The notes under the pieces were generated by a model, which had not been told where the DNA came from, did not search any database, and saw nothing but the letters and a program-made list of their open reading frames with translations. 52,126 nt of DNA from Salinispora vitiensis (GTDB lineage Bacteria > Actinomycetota > Actinomycetes > Mycobacteriales > Micromonosporaceae). The DNA lies in NCBI RefSeq assembly GCF_000378825.1, contig NZ_KB900388.1, positions 2,933,934-2,986,059 of the forward strand, read 5' to 3'. A program made the translations under genes and the position numbers. Positions 35,615-42,975 of this stretch are shown here, piece by piece (the stretch's first letter is position 1; each line of letters starts with the position of its first letter).

Positions 35615-37135
35615 ATGACCACATCACCGCTCGATCGGGCGGCCGACACCTTCGCCGTCGAACTCGCCCGCCACCGGACCGAGCGAGGGCTGACCAAGAA
35701 GCAGTTGGCGACGCTGATGGGGTTCGACCCGTCGTACGTGAGCCACGTGGAGGGACGCCGGCACCGGCCCACCGAAGACTTCGCCCGGCGGGCAGAGGCC
35801 GTGCTGGAGGCCAGCGGAGCGATCTGGCAACGCTTCTGCGAATACGACGAACTCCGACACACCCGTAGCGACCGGACGGCGCACCGCGAACCACCCGCCC
35901 CCGGGCAATGGCTGCCTCCCGGCACCGGACTGATCGTCGAACGGGAACACGCCAGCCTCACCTACCGGGACGAGACGTACCACTGCGTCATCCGCCGGGA
36001 GCTGCACAACGCCGGGACCGAGCCGATCACCCGCTACCTCGTCCGCGTCGCCGTTGACCGCTACCCGGGCGACCCCGGCCGCTCCAACCGGCACCACCGA
36101 ACGCACCCCCTCACCTTCGCCGAGTTGCAGCTTCGCGCGTACCGGCTGGACGGGCCGGAGCGCGAGGCGATGCACTGGCGAACCAAGCACGACCGGGACG
36201 CCTTCAAAGAGATCTGGCTGCTCTTCGAGAACGCCGACCGGCGCTTCCCGCTCTACCCAGGCGACCGCGCCACCATCGAGTACGCCTACCACGTCGGGGC
36301 GGACAAGTGGGGCCCCTGGTTTCAGCGGGCCGTCCGGGTACCCACCCGGCACCTCGCCGTCCGGCTCGACCTGCCCACCGCCCTCGACCCGCAGGTCTGG
36401 GGTGCCCAGACCTCGCTCTCCGCGGCGGAAGGCCCGCTGCGTACCCCGGTGGCCCACCGGGAGGAGGGCGACCGAACGATCTTCGCCTGGGCGGTGGACG
36501 AGCCGCCGCTGAACGGCCGCTACCGGATGCAGTGGCGATTCCGGTCCCGACCCGAGGGGGAGCCGACAGAGCCCGGCTGGCTGCGACCAAGCGACCGGAT
36601 GCGGAGCCTCGGCATCCTCCAACACGATGCCGATCTACTCCGCCAGCCCACCCAGCCGTTCGACCTACCCCGCGAGGTCGGGGCAGCTCAGGAGACCGTG
36701 GAACGGCTCACCGCAGCCCTGCTCCGCCTAGACGAGCTACACCCGTTCAGCAAGGGGGTCGGCGTCGCCGCTCCGCAAATCGGCATCGGCCGCGCCGCCG
36801 CCGTCGTCCGCCCCCCGGACCGCGGCGGCGAACCCGTCGTCCTGCTCAACCCGCGGGTGGTCGACGCCGCACCCGACACCGACGAACAGTACGAGGGGTG
36901 CCTCTCCTTCTTCGACCAGCGCGGTCTCGTGCCCCGCCCGCTGCGGATCGACGTCGAGCACACCCACCTCGACGGCAGTCGGGTCATCACCTCATACGAG
37001 TACGCCATGGCGCGCCTCGTGGCACACGAGATTGACCACCTTGAAGGGCGCCTCTACGTCGACCGGATGACCCCCGGCGTGCCGCTGGTGCCGGTCGAGG
37101 AGTACCGGCACACGGGCCAGCCCTGGCGCTACTGA
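35615..37135 (+). CDS. XRE helix-turn-helix / beta-rich domain / peptide deformylase fusion
   Basis: The 506-residue protein is built from three parts. Residues ~8-70 form an XRE HTH (ERGLTKKQLATLMGFDPSYV, SHVEGRRHRPTEDFARRAE). Residues ~100-310 form a beta-rich region of unknown type. Residues ~345-500 form a peptide deformylase with all three catalytic motifs intact: GVGVAAPQ (381-388), EGCLSF with metal-ligand C429, and HEIDH (H471, E472, H475). Ordinary deformylases are about 170-190 residues and remove formyl from nascent Met. A DNA-binding fusion suggests a specialised or signal-dependent role. ATG 35615 has AAGGA 6-7 nt upstream. It is a singleton between the iron reductase and flavohemoprotein genes. 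Confidence 0.88.
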   Translation: MTTSPLDRAADTFAVELARHRTERGLTKKQLATLMGFDPSYVSHVEGRRHRPTEDFARRAEAVLEASGAIWQRFCEYDELRHTRSDRTAHREPPAPGQWLPPGTGLIVEREHASLTYRDETYHCVIRRELHNAGTEPITRYLVRVAVDRYPGDPGRSNRHHRTHPLTFAELQLRAYRLDGPEREAMHWRTKHDRDAFKEIWLLFENADRRFPLYPGDRATIEYAYHVGADKWGPWFQRAVRVPTRHLAVRLDLPTALDPQVWGAQTSLSAAEGPLRTPVAHREEGDRTIFAWAVDEPPLNGRYRMQWRFRSRPEGEPTEPGWLRPSDRMRSLGILQHDADLLRQPTQPFDLPREVGAAQETVERLTAALLRLDELHPFSKGVGVAAPQIGIGRAAAVVRPPDRGGEPVVLLNPRVVDAAPDTDEQYEGCLSFFDQRGLVPRPLRIDVEHTHLDGSRVITSYEYAMARLVAHEIDHLEGRLYVDRMTPGVPLVPVEEYRHTGQPWRY

Positions 37136-37145
37136 CAGCGTCGGT

Positions 37146-37192
37146 ACGGCCACGTCCGCCCGGGGGAAGGAGGGCCGGGCGGACGTGGCCGT
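37146..37192. terminator. Bidirectional terminator with an 18-bp perfect stem
   Basis: Positions 37146-37163 are the exact reverse complement of 37175-37192, with an 11-nt loop. The hairpin lies between the convergent deformylase-fusion and flavohemoprotein genes, so it can stop both transcripts. Confidence 0.85.
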
Positions 37193-37229
37193 CGTGGGCG
37201 GTGCCGGTCCGCCCGATGGGTAATGTCCG

Positions 37230-38441
37230 TTACAACTCGCCGAAGGTGTCGTACCGAGTGCGCTCCGGCGGCACCTCATCGCTGGAGAGCACCCGCAGCG
37301 TGGCCCGGACCATTGACGCCGACCCGGAGACGTAGCAGTCATGCGCCGTCCACGGGCCGTACCGGCCGACCACCTCGGAGATGTCGCCCAGCTCACCTTC
37401 GAAGCCCGCACCGCCGCTACACGCCGGCGTCACCGACAGCCACGGATGCCGGGAGACCAGCTCCTGAAGCCCGGCCAGGCCATAGAGATCAAGCGGCGTA
37501 CGGGCGCCGTAGAAGACGTGCACCCAGCGGGACCGGTTATAACCCGCCAACTCCTCAACCAGCGCCTTCACCGGAGCCAGGCCCACGCCGCCAGCGACAC
37601 AGAGGACGTCCCGGTCCGATCCCCGATCCAGGGTCATCGACCCCATCGGCGCCGCCAACCGCAACAGATCACCCGGCTTCACCCGACGAACCAACGCGCC
37701 GGACAACCATCCCGCACCCGACGGCGTCCGAACGTGGAACTCCAGCACGTTGTCGTCGTTCGGCGCGTTCGCCACCGAATAGGTCCGCCACACCCGCGGG
37801 TGGTATCGGGGCGCCTCGATACTGACGTACTGGCCCGCCTGCCACCGCAACGGATGCTGCAGGGCGCGGACCGTCAACACCGCCGTGTCCGGCCCGTACC
37901 GAACGTGGGTCAGCACCTCGGCATGCCAGAACGGCGGGTTGTCGTCCGCCGCCGCCCCCGCGAGCATCTTGCCCGAGATGGCGGCGTACGCGTCCCGCCA
38001 GGCCTGGTCGAAGGTCAGATTCCAGCCGTCGCCGGCGGTGCTGCGCAGGGCGTCCAGCAGGGCGACGCCCATGGTCTCGTAGTTCGCCGCCTCGACGTGG
38101 TACTTCCGGTGGTCCCGACCCAGCGAGCGGAGGAACTCGTCGAAGCCCTCCGGGTCGTCCACCGTGTGGGCGGCGGTGATGATCGCCTCCAACAGCCGAT
38201 CACCCTGGCCCGCCATCTGCGCCGGAAAAAGCGAACGCAGCTCGGGGTCGAGCAGGAACAGCCGGGCGTAGAAGTGCTCGCTCAGCCGGTCCCGATGCTC
38301 CTCAACCAGGGTCCAACTCTCCTTGAGTAGCCGCGCGACGTCGTCCACGGGAGCGCGCTCCTTCTCCGTACGGGGATCGGGCAACCCAAGAATGGCCATG
38401 GAGCGTGCCAACCGGTCGCACAGAATGTGCGACCGGTTCAT
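37230..38441 (-). CDS. Flavohemoprotein-like globin/FAD/NAD reductase
   Basis: The 403-residue protein joins an N-terminal globin (~residues 30-165, probable proximal histidine H111) to a ferredoxin-reductase module. That module has the FAD motif RTYSVAN (219-225), GDLLRLAAPMG, the NAD motif CVAGGVGLAPVKALV (~281-295) and a C-terminal CYVSGSASMV plus YDTFGEL. The family detoxifies nitric oxide (NO dioxygenase) or works as an NAD(P)H oxidoreductase. Start ATG 38441 has GAGGAGA 4-5 nt upstream. A second ATG at 38399 lacks a ribosome site. The first codons contain a strong inverted repeat. Confidence 0.9.
   Translation of the reverse strand: MNRSHILCDRLARSMAILGLPDPRTEKERAPVDDVARLLKESWTLVEEHRDRLSEHFYARLFLLDPELRSLFPAQMAGQGDRLLEAIITAAHTVDDPEGFDEFLRSLGRDHRKYHVEAANYETMGVALLDALRSTAGDGWNLTFDQAWRDAYAAISGKMLAGAAADDNPPFWHAEVLTHVRYGPDTAVLTVRALQHPLRWQAGQYVSIEAPRYHPRVWRTYSVANAPNDDNVLEFHVRTPSGAGWLSGALVRRVKPGDLLRLAAPMGSMTLDRGSDRDVLCVAGGVGLAPVKALVEELAGYNRSRWVHVFYGARTPLDLYGLAGLQELVSRHPWLSVTPACSGGAGFEGELGDISEVVGRYGPWTAHDCYVSGSASMVRATLRVLSSDEVPPERTRYDTFGEL
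38411..38437 (-). promoter_or_regulatory. Perfect 11-bp inverted repeat at codons 2-10 of the flavohemoprotein gene
   Basis: ACCGGTCGCAC (38411-38421) is exactly mirrored by GTGCGACCGGT (38427-38437) around a 5-nt loop. On the mRNA it would fold immediately after the start codon and could limit translation; as DNA it is a good operator shape. Its perfection inside coding sequence is unexpected. Confidence 0.6.
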
Positions 38442-38491
38442 GAGGTCTCCTCGGTGCCACGATCAGGAGTCGGGTCAGGCACAGTGGTGCG

Positions 38492-39262
38492 GTGACCCTC
38501 GATCTGGACCGACCGGTGACCCGTCGGACGCTGAGCACCGAGACGTGGCTGGTCCTCGGCTTGTCGCTCGGCCAGTCGGCCGTCTACGCCCTGACCTCGA
38601 TCGTCGCCAAACTCACCGCCGAGGGACCGCTGTCGGCGCAGACCGCCGCTCTGAACACCTCCCGGTCTGAGCGGCCCTACCTCGACCTCACGTACCAACT
38701 GCTCGGGATCAGTTTCGCCCTGCTGCCGGTGCTGCTCGCCGTACACCTGCTGGCGCGCAACCCCGGCGATCCAGCGCGGGCGCTCGGCCTGGACGCCCGC
38801 CGGCCCGGCCAGGATCTCGTACGTGGTGCCGGCCTGGCCGCGCTGATCGGCCTGCCCGGCCTGGCCCTGTTCTGGGCGGCGGCGCAACTCGGGCTCAACG
38901 CGACGCTGGTGCCCGCAGCGCTGCCGGACGTCTGGTGGGCAGCACCAGTGTTGATCTTCGCCGCCGTGCAGAACGCGGTACTGGAAGAAGTGATCGTGGT
39001 CGGCTATCTCGTCACCCGACTGCGGCAGCTCCAGTGGCGACTCGGTGCGGTCGTCGCCACCAGCGCGCTGCTCCGCGGCTCCTACCACCTCTACCAGGGC
39101 TTCGGCGCGTTCGTCGGCAACGCGATCATGGGCGTAATCTTCAGCCTGTACTTCCTCCGAACCCGGCGGGTGATGCCACTGGTGGTGGCGCACACGCTCC
39201 TGGACATCGTGGCCTTCGTCGGCTACGCGGCGCTGCCGAAGGAGTGGTTCGACTGGCTCTGA
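38492..39262 (+). CDS. CPBP-family intramembrane metalloprotease (Rce1/CAAX-like)
   Basis: The 256-residue membrane protein has about seven helices. The CPBP/Abi core is visible: motif 1 AVLEEVIVVGYLVTRL with the paired glutamates, a histidine motif GSYHLYQGFGAFVGNAIMG, and a last motif VVAHTLLDIVAF. The arginine usual in EExxxR is replaced, since the motif reads EEVIVVGY. The substrate is unknown. It starts at GTG 38492, 50 bp from and divergent to the flavohemoprotein gene. Confidence 0.88.
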   Translation: MTLDLDRPVTRRTLSTETWLVLGLSLGQSAVYALTSIVAKLTAEGPLSAQTAALNTSRSERPYLDLTYQLLGISFALLPVLLAVHLLARNPGDPARALGLDARRPGQDLVRGAGLAALIGLPGLALFWAAAQLGLNATLVPAALPDVWWAAPVLIFAAVQNAVLEEVIVVGYLVTRLRQLQWRLGAVVATSALLRGSYHLYQGFGAFVGNAIMGVIFSLYFLRTRRVMPLVVAHTLLDIVAFVGYAALPKEWFDWL

Positions 39263-39306
39263 GGTCCGCGGCGATCCGACCTCCGGCCGGCCCGCGGGTA
39301 GTCGCT

Positions 39307-39336
39307 TTGCTCCCGGCGGCCGGGGCCCTGTATTCT
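39307..39336 (+). promoter_or_regulatory. Probable promoter of tRNA-Ser
   Basis: TTGCTC (39307-39312) and TATTCT (39331-39336) are separated by 18 bp and lie 30 bp upstream of the tRNA 5' end. This is a good match to a housekeeping-sigma promoter. Confidence 0.5.
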
Positions 39337-39365
39337 CAACCCCCGGTGGCCTGCGAGGCCGCCAG

Positions 39366-39456
39366 GGAGACTTCGCCTAGTCTGGTCTATGGCGCCGCAC
39401 TGCTAATGCGGTTGGGGTTTTAAAGCCCCTCCCGGGTTCGAATCCCGGAGTCTCCG
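39366..39456 (+). tRNA. tRNA-Ser (anticodon GCT)
   Basis: The acceptor stem GGAGACT/AGTCTCC pairs perfectly. The anticodon loop contains GCT, read from CTGCTAA. A long class II variable arm (GGGG..CCCC stem) and the T loop GGTTCGAATCC follow. No CCA is encoded. The length of 91 nt and the long arm fit tRNA-Ser for AGC/AGU codons. Confidence 0.95.
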
Positions 39457-39491
39457 CGCGAAAGTTAGTCGTGTAGGCTGACCAAGCACCA

Positions 39492-39564
39492 GCGCCCGTA
39501 GCTCAACGGATAGAGCATCTGACTACGGATCAGAAGGTTAGGGGTTCGAATCCCTTCGGGCGCG
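39492..39564 (+). tRNA. tRNA-Arg (anticodon ACG), target of island integration
   Basis: The 7-bp acceptor stem GCGCCCG/CGGGCGC pairs perfectly. The anticodon ACG sits in the loop of CTGACTACGGATCAG. The T arm has GGTTCGAATCC. Its 3' half from 39521 is repeated exactly at 50,061, so the gene is intact but its 3' part is the left attachment site of a genomic island. Confidence 0.96.
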
Positions 39565-39566
39565 CA
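39521..39566 (+). repeat. attL: 46-bp tRNA-Arg 3' half
   Basis: It is identical base for base to 50061-50106; flanking bases differ on both sides. It covers the anticodon loop through the 3' end of the tRNA. Confidence 0.9.
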
Positions 39567-39573
39567 AGATCGT

Positions 39574-39611
39574 AAGGCGCTTGACCTGCAAGAACAGGGG
39601 TCAGGCGCCTT
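39574..39611 (+). terminator. Stem-loop after tRNA-Arg
   Basis: AAGGCGCTTGACC pairs with GGTCAGGCGCCTT (one mismatch, 12-nt loop) 10 bp after the tRNA. This is island-side sequence serving as the present tRNA terminator. Confidence 0.7.
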
Positions 39612-39638
39612 TACTGCCTCGTCCCTAGTGGACGGTTG

Positions 39639-39657
39639 GGTGCTCCGTGGGTGCTCG
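39639..39657 (+). repeat. Paired GGTGCTC motifs, left end (possible integrase arm site)
   Basis: GGTGCTCCGTGGGTGCTCG contains GGTGCTC twice, 11 bp apart. The same arrangement recurs near the right end at 50013-50031 (17 of 19 identical). Confidence 0.4.
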
Positions 39658-39820
39658 TGCGACGCGCATCCCCTCCGTCCCACTCCGTCCCGATGGCAGC
39701 CCGCCCGGTCCCAGTGGGTTTTGATCATGGTTTCCCCCTCTCGGCCTACGAGCCCAGAACGAGACGGCGAGGTGGGTCCGCACCCTGGTCGGATGTCGCG
39801 GCGCCGGCGGTACGTCTTCG

Positions 39821-40191
39821 TCAATCTCTCCGGCTCGCGGGCGCCGGCACGGTGGCGGTGACCAGCTCCCACACGTCGGCCTCGGCACAGTCCACGGTGG
39901 TCAGCGCCTCGGCCACCGACGGCGGGTCCAGCACCTCCTGCACGGGCCAGCCGCCGCAGACCCGGTACACGGTGCGCAGGATCTCGTGCCGGGTCACGAC
40001 GTCGTCGAACGCCCGGCGTAGCGCGGCCACGCCGAGCTGACCGCGCACCGGATCGCGATCGGGATGATGCACCGCGAGCCGGTGCCAATGCGCTGGTCGT
40101 GCAGCCAGACGTTGAGCTGCCCGTCGGAGGCGATCGACTGGGAGCCATGCGGATAGGGGCGCAATTCGGGGCGAGTGGAGCCACCCGTCAT
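39821..40191 (-). pseudogene. NRPS condensation-domain remnant, frameshifted and truncated
   Basis: From ATG 40191 the frame reads like the start of a condensation domain (LNVWLHDQRIGTGSRCIIPIAIR). It then loses one base near 40,045. The adjacent frame continues the same domain (GQLGVAALRRAFDDVVTRHE, then ILRTVYRVCGGWPVQEVLD) until a stop at 39,821. Only about 120 of roughly 450 residues remain and the HHxxxDG active site is absent. The start overlaps the GNAT stop (TGATG), so the two were once coupled, perhaps in a natural-product cluster. Confidence 0.7.
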
Positions 40192-40640
40192 CAGGCGCGT
40201 CCCTGCCAGACATACGTCATGTCGGGCTCGTTCTCCTCGTTGCGGCTGCCGTCGTTCTCGTCGACCTGACGGAAGCCGTGCCGCTCGTAGAAGGCCCGGG
40301 CGTCGGTGTTGCGGGTGAAGACCCGCAGGGTGAGGCCGGTCGGGCTGGCCTTGCGCACCTGCTCCAGCAACTGCGTGCCGATGCCCTGCCGCCGGGCGTC
40401 GGGGCGCAGGTAGAGGTGTTCGAGCATGGCGCCCTCGAGGGCGGCGAAGCCGAGGATCTCGCCGGTCTCCGGGGACTCGACCACCCAGGTCTTGCACTGG
40501 GGCAGGACCACGTGGGTGATGAAGGCCCGGGTCTGCTCGTCGTCGTAGAGCCGCGGCAGGTAGGGCATGGCCGCCGCCCGTGATGCCAGGAACACCTGGG
40601 TGATCGCGTCGGCGTCCTTGTCGTTGGCGTGCCGGATCAC
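40191..40640 (-). CDS. GNAT-family N-acetyltransferase
   Basis: The 149-residue protein is a single GNAT domain. The acetyl-CoA site is LEHLYLRPDARRQGIGTQLLEQV (~residues 80-102). A C-terminal VFTRNTDARAFYERHGFRQVDE is the typical beta5-alpha4 end with the catalytic tyrosine. The substrate is unknown. Start GTG 40640 (VIRHANDKDADAITQ) lies at the domain boundary behind GGCAGG; the frame continues upstream into unrelated residues up to 40847. It is coupled to the condensation-domain remnant. Confidence 0.88.
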   Translation of the reverse strand: MIRHANDKDADAITQVFLASRAAAMPYLPRLYDDEQTRAFITHVVLPQCKTWVVESPETGEILGFAALEGAMLEHLYLRPDARRQGIGTQLLEQVRKASPTGLTLRVFTRNTDARAFYERHGFRQVDENDGSRNEENEPDMTYVWQGRA

Positions 40641-40862
40641 AGCTACCTGCCCTCCCCCGTGTGACTCACCCCGTCGATGGTCCTGGTGCACGTCGGTCGG
40701 GGCTGGCACCGCCTCCTCCAGCACGTACCGGTCGGGGTTGTCGGCCAGCCGGGGCATGGCCGCGCCGACCAGTTCACCGCTCAGCCCACCCGGGAGCCGG
40801 CGGAAGTACGGCAGCCCGTACCCGACGACGGTCAGTGCCCGGGCCAACTCCCGCTGCCTCCG
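40641..40862 (-). pseudogene. Possible remnant of another gene fused in frame ahead of the GNAT gene
   Basis: In frame with the GNAT gene, about 65 residues read ALTVVGYGLPYFRRLPGGLS, then AAMPRLADNPDRYVLEEAVP. This looks like real protein, unlike a shadow frame, and the first part faintly recalls a haem-peroxidase N-terminus. It is cut by a stop at 40,863. I cannot confirm the family. Confidence 0.35.
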
Positions 40863-41166
40863 CTAGCGAGAGAGCTCGTCAGGGCAGCCACGGGGGGAGC
40901 CGCCCTGACCAGCGATTCGGCATACGGTACGAGCAATCTGGTCGAAGAGCAACCGGCGGAGCGGCAGGCTGAGCCAGCAGCACGCGCTCGCAGAGTGCTG
41001 GGGCCATACGGCCCTGGCGGGACCACTGGGCTGGCTTGTGACCTACTACCGGCAACACCCGTCGCGCTTTTCGAAAGGCGCCGGCTTTCTCCGCCGGGCC
41101 GTTGAGGGCATGTAGCGGCATCGACCGGCCGGTACGCTTTCGTTTCATGTGCTGGGGAGCCGGCCG
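40863..41166. other. Non-coding stretch before the toxin gene
   Basis: About 300 bp without a convincing gene on either strand. It presumably holds the toxin promoter; TACGCT at 41,132-41,137 is a -10-like element 30 bp before the start codon, but no -35 at normal spacing is clear. Confidence 0.35.
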
Positions 41167-41907
41167 GTGAGCATGGCCTCGGTCGCCGCCGGGCTGCGCA
41201 CGGTCCTGGATGGCATCGCCCAGACACGGGCAGGGGCGGCAGTTGGTATCGAGGCGGCGATCCGGGCCCGCGATCGGCTCACCGCAGTAACCGCGTCCAG
41301 TCGGCACCCGCTGGTCGACCAGGCCTTGCAGCACGTCACGGCCGCGATCGAGCGCCTACAGGTGGCAGACCGGGACGCGGCCCTGGCAGCAGCTGCCCTT
41401 GTAGCGTATGGCCGCACTCTCGGCATCAGCCTCCCGGCACCACCCCCGGTATCGGCTCCGACGCGCGGCGCTGCCCCGGTGCCGTCCTGGATCCGGCAGG
41501 CCGGACAGGATCTGCCCACTCGCCCCGATGATCACGGCCCGACCCACGGCCAGGCATTCGACTCGACCGGACGCCCGCTATCGGCCGAGCCCTGGAAAAG
41601 CGGACGCAACATCGCATCTACCAGCGACCTGCGTCCGATTCCCGGGCTGAAGGGGTTTCCGTGGACTCTCACCGATCACGTGGAGTCACGCGCCGCTCAG
41701 CAGATGCGCCGTCCCGGCGCACCGTGCGAGGTCAGTCTCGTGGTCAACAAAGAGCCCTGCACGGACGACCCGTACGGTTGCGATCGGATACTGCGACACA
41801 TCATCCCGGCGGGTTCGCGTCTCACGATCTACGTGCAAGATCCGAACGCTCCGGCTGGGGTGCGAACGGTCGGCCAGTACGAGGGAACCGGAAAGGGGAT
41901 CGTGTAG
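41167..41907 (+). CDS. Deaminase toxin of the DddA / SCP1.201-like family
   Basis: The 246-residue protein begins with an Ala-rich helical domain (~1-88), then a Pro/Gly linker (~89-150), then a C-terminal deaminase domain (~155-246). The zinc-site motifs are H171-V-E173 in TDHVESRAAQQMRR and the cysteine pair C198-x6-C205 in NKEPCTDDPYGCDRIL, followed by IPAGSRLTIYVQD. This pattern is that of SCP1.201-like deaminases (PF14428), the family of DddA, which deaminate cytosine in DNA and act as interbacterial toxins. No signal peptide, WXG100, RHS or PAAR element is present, so the export route is unknown. Start GTG 41167 follows GGGGAG; ATG 41173 is an alternative. The immunity gene overlaps its stop. 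Confidence 0.85.
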   Translation: MSMASVAAGLRTVLDGIAQTRAGAAVGIEAAIRARDRLTAVTASSRHPLVDQALQHVTAAIERLQVADRDAALAAAALVAYGRTLGISLPAPPPVSAPTRGAAPVPSWIRQAGQDLPTRPDDHGPTHGQAFDSTGRPLSAEPWKSGRNIASTSDLRPIPGLKGFPWTLTDHVESRAAQQMRRPGAPCEVSLVVNKEPCTDDPYGCDRILRHIIPAGSRLTIYVQDPNAPAGVRTVGQYEGTGKGIV

Positions 41908-42338
41908 TGAGCTACGTCGTCACGTGGGGTCGGGGTAACCGCCGGCCCGGCTCCACCATCGCGGAGGTGGACACCGCCCTCAACGACGCCGCCGCGTCCG
42001 GTGTTCCGCAGGTCGTCGGGATCTACCCGCCGCAGCACCTAGCTAGTGACGCTTCTCCATGGGACGCACCGCTGCCGCCGGCACTGCAGATCGGCGTGGG
42101 ACATCCGGACCGGTCGTTTGTGCTCTGGCTCGGCCCCGAAGGCGGGATCGGCGTCGAGGCGGGTGCCCCGCCGTGGCCGGACGGCACCCCAGACATCGCC
42201 TTCGACTACGGCGGCGACGCCGTTTTCGCCGGCCCCGACCGAGCTCGGGTCACACCGGACACCGCTCGGCAGGCCGCTCGCGAGTTCGTCCGTACCGGCC
42301 AGCGACCGACCTGCGTGCAATGGACAAACGATCAATAG
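41907..42338 (+). CDS. Imm1-family immunity protein for the deaminase toxin
   Basis: The 143-residue cytosolic protein has Imm1-like (PF14430) segments: VSYVVTWGRG at the start, ALQIGVGHPDRSFVLWLGPE in the middle, and PDTARQAAREFVRTGQRPTC then VQW near the end. Imm1 proteins are the usual partners of SCP1.201-like deaminases, including DddA. GTG 41907 overlaps the toxin stop (TAGTG), giving coupled synthesis. The 245 bp downstream contain no gene I can support. Confidence 0.82.
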   Translation: MSYVVTWGRGNRRPGSTIAEVDTALNDAAASGVPQVVGIYPPQHLASDASPWDAPLPPALQIGVGHPDRSFVLWLGPEGGIGVEAGAPPWPDGTPDIAFDYGGDAVFAGPDRARVTPDTARQAAREFVRTGQRPTCVQWTNDQ

Positions 42339-42583
42339 GTAGAAGCGGACTGCTCTAAGCTCACATCGTTGATGGCTGGTTGCCGCCATTTCACAGTGTC
42401 TTTGAGCCCCGTGTGTGCCCGGCAGACTCCTTGACCCCCAGGCAACAACCAAGCCCCTCCCACCAGCCATTACACATCATCGAGCTGGATCCGAACGTCC
42501 ATCGAAGTCCGTCCACCAGGGTACGACCTAGTCGTCACCCAGTTAGTCACTCGCCAGAGCCAGGGCTGGGCAAGTTGCTGCAA

Positions 42584-42975
42584 TCAGCCCGCATCATTCG
42601 AACCATACCGTCTACGCTGAATTTCTACCTTGATCTCCACCGCCCGCCGCCGCAACGGCAACGCCTCCTCCGCCCGCCCCAGACCCCCCAACGTGTACGC
42701 CAGGTTGTTCATCCGGAGCGCGATGTCGGGGTGTCCCGCCGGCAACACTGCCTCGCTGATCTCCAACGCCCGCTTGTCAGCTTGGAGGGCCTGGCCGTAC
42801 CTGGCCTGCGTGCAGTACCTATCAATAGTCTGCTGCGAGACGTGTTCCTCGGCGGTGATCTCCTCAATCCACAGGTCCGCGCGGGTGTTGATGTGGGTGT
42901 CCCTGGTGATTTCGTCGTCGTTGGGTGCGATGCGGTCACGTAGCTTGGCCTGCAGAGCGGCTTGGGTAACAGCCT
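42584..42975 (-). pseudogene. Tetratricopeptide-repeat protein remnant
   Basis: The minus frame is open from a TAG at about 42,976 to 42,584. It encodes QAALQAKLRDRIAPNDDEIT and an acidic stretch with DLWIEEITAEEHV, then a clear TPR unit (EISEAVLPAGHPDIALRMNN, LAYTLGGLGRAEEALPLRRR). There is no convincing start codon and only one and a half repeats, so it is the end of a larger NB-ARC/TPR-type protein that lost its front. It overlaps the first bases of the plus-strand ATP-grasp gene, marking a recombination joint. Confidence 0.6.

Noticed and set aside
39465..39570. Minus-strand protein ending in EGIRTPNLLIRSQ-like sequence over the tRNA
   Set aside because: This is the well-known false translation of a tRNA antisense strand; the tRNA-Arg cloverleaf explains the bases.
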